Assembly: GCA_003446315.1 (NCBI GenBank)
Contig: DMBA01000159.1
Location: 1 to 5,200, forward strand
Source: Ruminococcus sp.
GTDB taxonomy: Bacteria > Bacillota > Clostridia > Oscillospirales > Ruminococcaceae
Direction: 5' to 3'
DNA: 5,200 nucleotides
Under the pieces are notes generated by a model. It had not been told where the DNA came from and made no database searches. It was given only the letters and a program-made list of their open reading frames with translations. Shown piece after piece: positions 1-5,200 of the stretch. The translations under genes were made by a program, and so were the position numbers. Numbering within the stretch: position 1 is the first letter of the stretch; each line of letters begins with the position of its first letter.

Positions 1-89
1 GCGTGCTTCATGACCCGCAGGGACAAATCTTCTATATTCCCAGAAACGATATTGTAAGGATACACAAAGGATACATCATTCCGGTATGA
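1..89 (+). CDS. Possible 3' end of an upstream gene, product unknown
   Basis: A reading frame open from the window edge (first full codon at 3) ends at TGA 87-89 and gives a 28-residue tail, containing IFYIPRNDIVRIHKGYII, that reads like ordinary protein sequence. It ends 21 bases before the response regulator start, which would suit an operon. The support is weak: 28 open codons occur often by chance, the codons (AGA, AGG, ATA, GTA) are less typical than those of the neighbouring genes, and one minus-strand frame is also open across this stretch. I recognise no family. The same DNA also holds a tandem direct repeat, so it may be regulatory instead of coding. Confidence 0.3.
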   Translation, partial: VLHDPQGQIFYIPRNDIVRIHKGYIIPV

Positions 90-90
90 T
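55..90 (+). promoter_or_regulatory. Candidate operator/promoter: tandem AAGGATACA repeat plus TATGAT
   Basis: The nine-base word AAGGATACA occurs at 56-64 and again at 67-75, exactly 11 bases apart, so that 55-65 and 66-76 form two near-identical 11-base units. OmpR/PhoB-family regulators are known to bind direct repeats with about one helical turn spacing. A -10-like TATGAT lies at 85-90, eight bases after the repeat, and there is no good -35 hexamer, as in many PhoB-activated promoters. A start near 96 would leave a very short leader with the ribosome binding site at its extreme 5' end, which is a weakness of this reading. Autoregulation of the downstream operon is inference. Confidence 0.3.
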
Positions 91-96
91 ATAGAC

Positions 97-102
97 AAGG
101 AG
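97..102 (+). promoter_or_regulatory. Ribosome binding site of the response regulator gene
   Basis: AAGGAG lies eight bases before the ATG at 111, near-ideal spacing, and fixes that ATG as the start. Confidence 0.85.
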
Positions 103-110
103 ATGAGAAC

Positions 111-788
111 ATGGCTTATCGGATTCTGCTCGCTGAGGATGACCCGCGCATCCGTGAGATCGTTACAGATTATTTTTCCGCAAAAACCGAAGAATCGCTG
201 ATACTCGTCTGTGCGCAGGACGGGACAGAAGCACATGAACGCATCCATGCAGAATCATTTGATCTGTTGATTTTAGATGTCATGATGCCGGGCATCGACG
301 GCTTTTCGCTCTGCCGGGAGATCCGTGCCGAAAGTGATGTGCCGCTGCTCTTTCTGACGGCGCGTGCCCGTGAAGAAGATCTGCTTTACGGCTATGCGCT
401 CGGCTGTGACGACTATATCATCAAGCCGTTTTCTCTTGCGGCGCTGTATGCCAAGGTCATTGCGCTGCTGAAACGCGCAAACGGTACCGTTTTGCAGCAG
501 GAACTGGTCTGCGGCAGCATCCGCATGAATCTCCGGACACTTGCTGTCACGGCAGACGGCATGCCTGTTCCCCTTGCGCCGAAGGAATTTGCCATTCTGA
601 AATATCTGATGGAGCATAAAAACTGGGTCGTTTCCCGCGATTTGCTGCTCGACCGCATCTGGGGTACGGATTATTTCGGCAGCGACCGCATTGTGGATAA
701 CCATATCAAAAAGCTCCGCAAAGCGCTCGGACATGCAGGCAGTCAAATCAAAACCGTGATCGCAAGAGGCTATCAGCTCATTGAATGA
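111..788 (+). CDS. OmpR/PhoB-family two-component response regulator
   Basis: This 225-residue cytoplasmic protein is a phosphorylation-controlled transcription factor. The receiver domain spans about residues 3-120: acidic pocket E9-D10-D11, phosphoacceptor D56 in the LDVMMPGIDG context, switch residue T83, and K105 in the KPF motif are all present, so it should be fully competent for phosphotransfer. The winged-helix DNA-binding domain spans about 130-225, with the LAPKEFAILKYL element, a probable recognition helix around 192-206 (DRIVDNHIKKLRKAL) and the terminal wing signature RGYQLIE. The length is normal for the family. The start is fixed by AAGGAG at 97-102. The kinase gene follows after 16 bases and is almost certainly its partner in one transcript. 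The family includes VanR-, PhoP- and CpxR-like proteins; the target genes cannot be read from this window, so no symbol is given. Confidence 0.96.
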   Translation: MAYRILLAEDDPRIREIVTDYFSAKTEESLILVCAQDGTEAHERIHAESFDLLILDVMMPGIDGFSLCREIRAESDVPLLFLTARAREEDLLYGYALGCDDYIIKPFSLAALYAKVIALLKRANGTVLQQELVCGSIRMNLRTLAVTADGMPVPLAPKEFAILKYLMEHKNWVVSRDLLLDRIWGTDYFGSDRIVDNHIKKLRKALGHAGSQIKTVIARGYQLIE

Positions 789-791
789 TAC

Positions 792-796
792 GGGAG
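792..796 (+). promoter_or_regulatory. Ribosome binding site deciding the kinase start
   Basis: GGGAG at 792-796 sits eight bases before ATG 805, which is ideal, but only two bases before the in-frame ATG at 799. It lies downstream of the TTG codon at 781 that would give the longest frame. The start at 805 is therefore preferred, giving an N-terminus MKQTKKPFRHFF. The site lies a few bases after the regulator's stop codon, so translation of the two genes may be coupled. Confidence 0.8.
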
Positions 797-804
797 TGAT
801 GAAC

Positions 805-2511
805 ATGAAACAAACCAAGAAACCGTTCCGGCATTTTTTTCTGCGTTCTGCTGCCGGATTTCTCGCCGGTGCACTTGCAGTCGGTGCAGCTTCAACAGCC
901 GCATTTGCCCTTTATGAAACCAAATGTGCGGAATCGGATGCAGCGCTCAATTACCGAAGTCTCACGAATCGTCTTGAAGAAGAAGATATTCCCGCATGCA
1001 CAGACATGCAATTGCGAAGTATTCTTGCAATTTATAGCTGTCAAACCAGCGGAAGCAGTTTTGATAACGGCAGTTATACAGATACTGCCATTCTGCTGGA
1101 AGATCATGTCAATGACCGCCTGCTGGACAGCAGTCTGCTTGCATGGGCGCTCATCAAAGGTACGCCTGCATCCTTAGATCAGATACCGGATACGCCGGAA
1201 CTTGCAAATGCGGATGCCGGTGCTTACGCAGACGGCACATTATACTTCAAAAAGAGTTTTTACTCCGATGATCCGGAGATGCTCCATGCGATGCATCCAT
1301 ATTCAAAATTCGGCGGCTATTTCGACAGAACCTGCAATGATATCTATGCAAAGGGCGATACATTCGTTGTCGGAAACGGCGAAGTGGAACGATTATCGCC
1401 GGTGCTGGACATTAAGGAATATCACGCTTCGTTTGATTATACGCCTTCTGATCCGGAACATTATACACATTTCTGCCGCAAACAACGGCTGGATCCCCCT
1501 ACGAATCCAGCCGGAAATCCGGAAGATGTCATCAACGTAGATGTGCTGTTTACAGTCGTGATCGGCTCGGAAGAAAACTCCGATGCGCTTGCAGAAGTTC
1601 ACCGCATGCACGATCAGAATACCGACATCTACAACGGCTATCAACTGCCAAATGTAAAAGGCGGCACTTGCATCGCAATGCAATCCATATCAGAAGCAAG
1701 AGCAGAGCCTGCTTATACCGGCTATTATCTCGCCTATTATCATTTCTGGGCGCAGTGGCACCGGTATTTGATGATCTTCTATATTGGATTGCTGTTTCTC
1801 TCGCTGCTGCTTGCTTTTCTGACCGCTAAGATCAAATACCAGACATACAGCAAGCAATATGCGCTGAATGCATACCGCCGCAAACTGACCTCAGCCCTTG
1901 CGCACGACCTCAAAACGCCGCTTGCAGCCATCTCCGGTTATGCCGAGAATCTGCTGGAAAGCACCCACGCCGAAAAGCACGCACATTATGCCAATGAGAT
2001 CATGCAGACCACAGCCCACATGGATCATATCATTGCGGATGTGCTTGCACTTGCAAAGCTCGAAGATGCGCAGACCGTGAAAACCGAACCGATGGATCTG
2101 AATGCCGTGGCAAAGGATACATTTGCCCGCATGCAGGATGAAATGGATGCGCGTGCGATCACGGTGCAATTCAGCGGCACATACAAATGCGAAGCCAATC
2201 CCCGCATGATGACCAGAGCCATCGAGAATCTCGCTGCAAATGCCGTGCGCTATACACCGGAAAGCGGCTGCATAGATGTCATCGGGCAAGACCGTTTCTT
2301 CCGCATCTCAAATGACGCAGATACGGAGCAAATCGCAGATGCAGAAGCACTTTGTGAGCCGTTTGTCAAGGGCAATGCTGCACGCGGCGGCGAATCCGGC
2401 AGCGGACTGGGACTTGCGATTGTCAAACAGATCGCAGAGATCCATCATCTGCAATTCACTGTCAAAACAGAAAACGGCAAATTCATCGCAGAACTCAAGC
2501 CCATGAAATAA
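805..2511 (+). CDS. Membrane sensor histidine kinase
   Basis: This 568-residue protein is the likely partner of the preceding response regulator: it should autophosphorylate on histidine and pass the phosphate to D56 of the regulator. After a basic N-terminus there is one membrane segment (about 14-37), a large extracytoplasmic region of about 280 residues (38-320), and a second membrane segment (about 321-341). No HAMP domain fits between that segment and the HisKA helix. The H-box SALAHDLKTPLAAISGYAEN carries the phosphoacceptor H367. The ATPase domain shows the N-box ENLAANAVRYTP (N479) and the G2 box GSGLGLAI (from about 532), with the EPFVKG F-box between. The usual DxGxG G1 box is altered to NDAD at about 503-506. 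The sensor region matches no domain I recognise and contains six cysteines (41, 65, 79, 177, 224, 289). The gene ends before a hairpin terminator. Kinase function is clear; the signal is unknown. Confidence 0.95.
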   Translation: MKQTKKPFRHFFLRSAAGFLAGALAVGAASTAAFALYETKCAESDAALNYRSLTNRLEEEDIPACTDMQLRSILAIYSCQTSGSSFDNGSYTDTAILLEDHVNDRLLDSSLLAWALIKGTPASLDQIPDTPELANADAGAYADGTLYFKKSFYSDDPEMLHAMHPYSKFGGYFDRTCNDIYAKGDTFVVGNGEVERLSPVLDIKEYHASFDYTPSDPEHYTHFCRKQRLDPPTNPAGNPEDVINVDVLFTVVIGSEENSDALAEVHRMHDQNTDIYNGYQLPNVKGGTCIAMQSISEARAEPAYTGYYLAYYHFWAQWHRYLMIFYIGLLFLSLLLAFLTAKIKYQTYSKQYALNAYRRKLTSALAHDLKTPLAAISGYAENLLESTHAEKHAHYANEIMQTTAHMDHIIADVLALAKLEDAQTVKTEPMDLNAVAKDTFARMQDEMDARAITVQFSGTYKCEANPRMMTRAIENLAANAVRYTPESGCIDVIGQDRFFRISNDADTEQIADAEALCEPFVKGNAARGGESGSGLGLAIVKQIAEIHHLQFTVKTENGKFIAELKPMK

Positions 2512-2523
2512 TGGTTTCCATGC

Positions 2524-2570
2524 AAAAAGCGCCGCAGCATCCGATCAAACGAATGCTGCGGCGTTCCCCG
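2524..2570. terminator. Hairpin terminator between convergent genes
   Basis: CGCCGCAGCAT at 2530-2540 pairs perfectly with ATGCTGCGGCG at 2553-2563, an 11-bp GC-rich stem with a 12-base loop. Read on the minus strand it is followed by a T-run (complement of AAAAA 2524-2528), making a textbook intrinsic terminator for the GH5 gene that ends at 2591. Read on the plus strand it follows the kinase stop and is followed by TTCCCCGTTTCCC, a poorer tract, so termination of the two-component operon is probable but likely weaker. Confidence 0.85.
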
Positions 2571-2590
2571 TTTCCCTATCTTTTGCAATT

Positions 2591-3541
2591 TTACAGGTAT
2601 TGCACAAGCTCTTTGCGCACGCCGTCCAGCCGCGGGTCTTTCAAGCCGAAATGCATGCCTTTCCAGCACCAGACTGCACGCGCAATGCCATAGCGTTCAA
2701 ACATTGCATGGATCTTCTTGAACCATGCCAGCGTACCTTCCGGCGATACAAACTGGATCACGCCGTATTCGCCGCAATAAAGGGTCGTATGCTCCTGCTC
2801 CGCCTTGGCGAGTGCGGGCGCAAACAATTTCCCGAAGTATTCGGCATCCACGCCGCTGTCCTCGAAGTTCATGCGAGCATCCGGATCAATTGCTTCCGTC
2901 CACGTTGCCCCCTGATGCGTATAGAGCAGCGGGTCATAGCAATGGAAATTATAGAGCACACGCGCATCATGGGGTTTTTCCAGTGCGGGCACCGTTTTCA
3001 CGCTGTTATTGTCATAGCTGCCGACGAGAATGATGCTGTCCGGTGCATATACACGAATGCGCTGAATGCAGTTCTCAGCGATCCGGTTCCATGCCGTGAT
3101 AAAATCCGCATCGGTGACCTCATTGAGCAATTCGAAGATCACCTGTTCATGCATATGTCCGTAACGCTTTGCGAATGCTTCCCAGAGCACATAAAACATT
3201 TCCTGATAGTTCGCATTCTCGAAGAAACCGCTTTCATGCTCACCCTGATCGAACGAAAAACCGGCAGTTTTATGCAGATCGAGCACGACTTTCAAGCCAT
3301 ATTGTTTTGCGAGCGCCAATGCACGATCCAGTCTGGCAAATCCATCCGGGATCAGCGATCCGTCCTCACGCTGGAACAGGTTATAATCCACCGGGATCCG
3401 CACATGGTCAAATCCCAATGCAGCAATTTCGGCAAAATCCGTTTCGGTGATAAACGTATCCAAATGCGGCTGACTGTAATCACACTGCGACATCCATCCG
3501 CCAAGATTGACACCCTTGCAAATATTCATCTGATTCAGCAT
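2591..3541 (-). CDS. Glycoside hydrolase family 5 (cellulase-like) enzyme, probably cytoplasmic
   Basis: This 316-residue protein is a compact single-domain (beta/alpha)8 retaining glycoside hydrolase of clan GH-A. Visible GH5 hallmarks, in order, are KGVNLGGW near the N-terminus, HVRIPV with R48 after strand 2, VVLDLH with H90, the acid/base E141 in FELLNEV preceded by N140, H200 and Y202 in the NFHCYDP motif, the nucleophile E258 in YCGEYGV, and W291/W293 in AVWCWKG near strand 8. There is no signal peptide, membrane segment, dockerin or carbohydrate-binding module, so it probably acts inside the cell on imported beta-linked gluco- or manno-oligosaccharides; the substrate and subfamily cannot be fixed from sequence alone. 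GGAGG (complement of 3551-3555) lies nine bases before the ATG and supports this start over the in-frame ATG four codons later. It appears to be transcribed alone, with a promoter upstream and a strong terminator downstream. Confidence 0.93.
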   Translation of the reverse strand: MLNQMNICKGVNLGGWMSQCDYSQPHLDTFITETDFAEIAALGFDHVRIPVDYNLFQREDGSLIPDGFARLDRALALAKQYGLKVVLDLHKTAGFSFDQGEHESGFFENANYQEMFYVLWEAFAKRYGHMHEQVIFELLNEVTDADFITAWNRIAENCIQRIRVYAPDSIILVGSYDNNSVKTVPALEKPHDARVLYNFHCYDPLLYTHQGATWTEAIDPDARMNFEDSGVDAEYFGKLFAPALAKAEQEHTTLYCGEYGVIQFVSPEGTLAWFKKIHAMFERYGIARAVWCWKGMHFGLKDPRLDGVRKELVQYL

Positions 3542-3550
3542 TTCGAATAT

Positions 3551-3555
3551 CCTCC
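3551..3555 (-). promoter_or_regulatory. Ribosome binding site of the GH5 gene
   Basis: GGAGG on the minus strand lies nine bases before the ATG at 3541 and selects it over the ATG at 3529, which would be too distant. Confidence 0.8.
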
Positions 3556-3571
3556 ATCAGTTTTTTTCTTG

Positions 3572-3577
3572 ATTGTA
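3572..3577 (-). promoter_or_regulatory. Probable extended -10 promoter element for the GH5 gene
   Basis: On the minus strand the sequence reads TGATACAAT, that is TACAAT with an upstream TG at the extended -10 position. Transcription would start near 3565 and give a leader of about 24 bases containing the GGAGG site. No convincing -35 hexamer is found at 16-18 bases upstream, so the element may rely on the extended -10 or on an activator. The call rests on motif match and position between the upstream hairpin and the gene. Confidence 0.45.
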
Positions 3578-3629
3578 TCATAATTTCGCATGCCTTTCAG
3601 TCAGCTATATATCCTTCTTGTCATAAATT

Positions 3630-3667
3630 TGACCTATCCGATTCGATAACGCAAATCGGATAGGTCA
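3630..3667 (-). terminator. Perfect inverted repeat after the G3E operon, likely terminator
   Basis: TGACCTATCCGATT (3630-3643) and AATCGGATAGGTCA (3654-3667) are perfect 14-base complements around a 10-base loop. The hairpin starts nine bases after the stop codon of the downstream G3E gene on the minus strand, the position of a terminator. The tract after it on that strand is AATTTATG, a poor U-run, so it could instead stabilise the 3' end of the message or terminate only partly, letting some transcripts run into the GH5 gene. The whole gap 3542-3675 is otherwise occupied only by the GH5 promoter and ribosome binding site. Confidence 0.6.
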
Positions 3668-3675
3668 TTTTGAAA

Positions 3676-4635
3676 TCAATAGAATGTTGCGATCTCCTGC
3701 TCAGGCGGTTCTGCATCGGTGATCTTCTGAATCATCATCATCGGGACATTCTGATGCTTCAGATACCGCTTCTGCATTTTGATCTGTGCAGTCACATTGA
3801 CCCAGCAATTCCGCTTGGGCATATGTGCAGAATCGGTCTGTGCAGCGATCCAGTAAAACTGCGTATCTTCAATGCAGCAGGTCATGATCTGTCTGCCGAG
3901 CGCAAAGGTATTCTTCGGAAGACGGCTGTTCGGCACAGCCATCGCCTTCACGGTGATGGTCTTATCTGCATATTTCCCCGGATCATCCATCATATCACGG
4001 AACCAGAGTGCAAAATCGCGGTCTTCAATGACGATCTCATCCGCTTCAATATCAAACGGCAGCGGATCTTCGAGATCATCAAACACCACTTCGCCGTCCG
4101 GATGCTCATAATAGATCTGGCAGCGGCGGTTGAGTGCGCGCACAAGCTGATGATATTCATCCGGTTTTGCGTCCTTTGCAAAGCGGTTGAAATAGACCAG
4201 CTCGCAGACATCCAGTTTATCTGCAACGAGATTGCGCATATTGCCGTTATAGATCAAAAATGTCGATGCATCGGCGATCAGTACGACCTGATAGAGCATC
4301 CAGTCATCGGGCGTATTCTGGATGAGGTCAGCCACCTGCCACATTCCGTTATACTCAATGATAACACGCTCTGCACCGGTTTCCCTGACCAGCGCAGAGA
4401 GCTTTTCCGGATTCAGATCGGATTCTTCCTCAATCACATGGATCGTGACATCCTTCTGCGCGATCCGTTCCAGATCATACTCCGCTTCACCTTCTTCGCA
4501 CACAAGGATCAGTGTACGCTCACCGGTTGCGAATTTCGGGTCTTCCATTGATTCCTGAATAAATTTTGTCTTGCCTGCTTCCAGAAAGCCCAGAAACAGG
4601 TAAACAGGAATCACTTCTTCTTCACGATTCGGCAT
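3676..4635 (-). CDS. Divergent CobW/COG0523 (G3E) GTPase-like protein with a distinct C-terminal domain
   Basis: This 319-residue protein starts with a G3E-type P-loop, GFLEAGKT (G16-T23), after the strand PVYLFL, and has IIEYNGM at 92-98 where CobW proteins carry a vIEtsG motif. Other family landmarks are degraded: the CxCC metal-binding motif that normally follows switch I is absent (the NE-GE-ID region reads CEEGEAEYD), and the NKxD guanine-specificity motif seems replaced by FNRFAKD near 149-155. The usual CobW C-terminal domain is missing too. Residues from about 213 to 300 instead resemble the C-terminal part of the TIGR03943/DUF1980 (YcgQ-like) proteins, with a GR-x3-TCC-x2-D pattern at 247-257; that match is from memory and less certain. 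No membrane segment is seen. TAAGGAG precedes the ATG by seven bases. The gene follows a His-rich CobW gene after 11 bases, which suggests a shared metal-related role, perhaps with this protein as a regulatory or nucleotide-sensing partner. Confidence 0.85.
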   Translation of the reverse strand: MPNREEEVIPVYLFLGFLEAGKTKFIQESMEDPKFATGERTLILVCEEGEAEYDLERIAQKDVTIHVIEEESDLNPEKLSALVRETGAERVIIEYNGMWQVADLIQNTPDDWMLYQVVLIADASTFLIYNGNMRNLVADKLDVCELVYFNRFAKDAKPDEYHQLVRALNRRCQIYYEHPDGEVVFDDLEDPLPFDIEADEIVIEDRDFALWFRDMMDDPGKYADKTITVKAMAVPNSRLPKNTFALGRQIMTCCIEDTQFYWIAAQTDSAHMPKRNCWVNVTAQIKMQKRYLKHQNVPMMMIQKITDAEPPEQEIATFY

Positions 4636-4642
4636 ATTTCAG

Positions 4643-4649
4643 CTCCTTA
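4643..4649 (-). promoter_or_regulatory. Ribosome binding site overlapping the upstream stop codon
   Basis: On the minus strand TAAGGAG combines the TAA stop of the His-rich CobW gene with the GGAG site of the next gene, seven bases before ATG 4635. This arrangement fixes the start and favours translational coupling within one operon. Confidence 0.85.
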
Positions 4650-5200
4650 TTCTGCACCAAACAGTGCGGCAACGGCAGCTTCGTTCAGCTTGGAACCGAT
4701 CACGCAGATTCTGCCTGTCGTTTCCGCGCTGCCTGTACGGACATCCGGTGTACCGGGAACGTAATCAAAATGGATCCACTGACCGTTCTCACCTGCAACA
4801 ATGCCCTTTGCACGCAGCACAATGCCATACGCATCTTCCTGTGCAAGTGCCTGAAGCGCTTCTGTGATCTGCGCCTGTGTGAACTGTTTTGCAGTCTCAA
4901 CGCCCCAGCTTGTGAACACCTCATCTGCATGGTGATGGTGATGATCGTGGTGATCGTGGTCATGATCGTGGCAGCCGCATGTGCAGTCGGGGCCGTGGTC
5001 ATGATGGTGCTCATGTTCATGATCGTGGTCATGCTCATGGTCGTGCTCATGGTCGTGCTCATGATCGTGATCGTGCTCATGCTCGTGCTCATGGTCGTGC
5101 TCATGATGATGATGCTCGTGTTCATGCTGTGTTTCAGCAAGGAGCGTTTCCAAAGTCTGCTCCAAAGTATCCTTCCGCGTCATCGCTTCGATCATCTGCT
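4647..5200 (-). CDS. CobW/COG0523 (G3E) family metallochaperone GTPase, C-terminal part, partial at window edge
   Basis: The visible part holds about 183 codons and the frame is still open at the window end, so the N-terminal GTPase domain is expected beyond 5200. Counting from the methionine at 5195, residues 24-89 form a metal-binding linker with 35 histidines alternating with Asp and Glu, interrupted by a CTCGC cluster (C71, C73, C75). It is followed by a clear CobW C-terminal domain: EVFTSWGVETAKQFT, VLRAKGIV, WIHFDYVPG and GRICVIGSKL. Proteins of this family use GTP hydrolysis to deliver zinc, cobalt or nickel to targets or to help cells under metal limitation; His-rich stretches bind or store such metals. 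A start at 5195 would leave a stand-alone CobW_C protein, but the segment before the His tract (IEAMTRKDTLEQTL) resembles the end of a GTPase domain, so I prefer a truncated full-length gene. The metal is not determinable here. Confidence 0.92.
   Translation of the reverse strand, partial: QMIEAMTRKDTLEQTLETLLAETQHEHEHHHHEHDHEHEHEHDHDHEHDHEHDHEHDHDHEHEHHHDHGPDCTCGCHDHDHDHHDHHHHHADEVFTSWGVETAKQFTQAQITEALQALAQEDAYGIVLRAKGIVAGENGQWIHFDYVPGTPDVRTGSAETTGRICVIGSKLNEAAVAALFGAE
4929..5126 (-). repeat. Low-complexity repeat encoding the His/Asp/Glu-rich linker
   Basis: This stretch consists almost wholly of CAT/CAC, GAT/GAC and GAG codons, giving imperfect 6-base periodicity. On the plus strand the 10-base word TCGTGCTCAT occurs at 5041, 5053, 5071, 5083 and 5095, spaced by multiples of six. 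Such tracts can change length by slippage without losing frame. It is part of the coding sequence, not a separate element. Confidence 0.9.

Noticed and set aside
781..804. TTG (781) or ATG (799) as start of the histidine kinase
   Set aside because: TTG 781 would overlap the end of the regulator gene and has no ribosome binding site; ATG 799 is only two bases from GGGAG. ATG 805 has ideal spacing.
273..818. Minus-strand open frame of 181 codons across the response regulator
   Set aside because: It is antisense to an intact response regulator, with no domain or ribosome binding site of its own.
2600..3583. Plus-strand open frame of 327 codons opposite the GH5 gene
   Set aside because: It lies antisense to a gene with complete GH5 catalytic motifs, has no ribosome binding site or recognisable domain, and its composition (rich in His, Arg, Ile, Cys) is typical of an antisense shadow.
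3670..4551. Plus-strand open frame of 293 codons opposite the divergent G3E gene
   Set aside because: It mirrors the codon pattern of the minus-strand gene, which has a P-loop and a well-placed GGAG site; the plus-strand frame has neither.
4929..5126. Repetitive tract read as a CRISPR array or non-coding tandem repeat
   Set aside because: There are no spacers or constant-length repeats; the periodicity comes from His-Asp and His-Glu dipeptides in a frame that runs straight into a CobW C-terminal domain.
5183..5195. ATG at 5195 or 5183 as the true start of a stand-alone His-rich protein
   Set aside because: The frame is still open to the window edge, no ribosome binding site can be seen in the five bases available, and the C-terminal domain normally follows a GTPase domain; a partial gene is more likely.

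Overview
The window looks like chromosomal DNA from an anaerobic Gram-positive gut or rumen bacterium of the Clostridia, most likely a Ruminococcus-like member of the Oscillospiraceae/Ruminococcaceae. This rests on strong GGAG-type ribosome binding sites, roughly even base composition, the two-component system type, a signal-less GH5 glycosidase, and a histidine-rich CobW protein of a kind I associate with Clostridia. The taxonomic call is inference from gene style; no marker gene is present. I see no rRNA, tRNA, CRISPR, insertion sequence or phage feature.

Layout. Positions 1-110 hold a possible 3' end of an upstream reading frame and a short tandem direct repeat before the first clear gene. 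Positions 111-2511 (+) encode a two-component system: an OmpR/PhoB-type response regulator and, 16 bases downstream, a membrane histidine kinase with a large extracytoplasmic sensor. A strong hairpin at 2524-2570 separates this operon from a convergent gene and probably serves as terminator for both sides. Positions 2591-3541 (-) encode a 316-residue GH5 family glycoside hydrolase without signal peptide, with its own likely promoter in the 3542-3630 gap. A perfect 14-bp-arm inverted repeat at 3630-3667 closes the next operon. Positions 3676-5200 (-) hold two tandem CobW/COG0523 (G3E) family genes. The upstream one, cut by the window end, has a very histidine-rich linker and a CobW C-terminal domain. 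The downstream one is a divergent GTPase-like protein whose metal-binding CxCC motif is missing and whose C-terminus carries a different, CC-containing domain.

How they work together. The regulator and kinase form one signalling unit with an unknown signal. The GH5 enzyme is a separate unit, probably acting on imported oligosaccharides in the cytoplasm. The two G3E genes are 11 bases apart and very probably co-transcribed; they are best read as a transition-metal (zinc, cobalt or nickel) handling pair. The most interesting part of the window is this pair, especially the divergent second member. The rest is ordinary accessory or core content for a clostridial genome.
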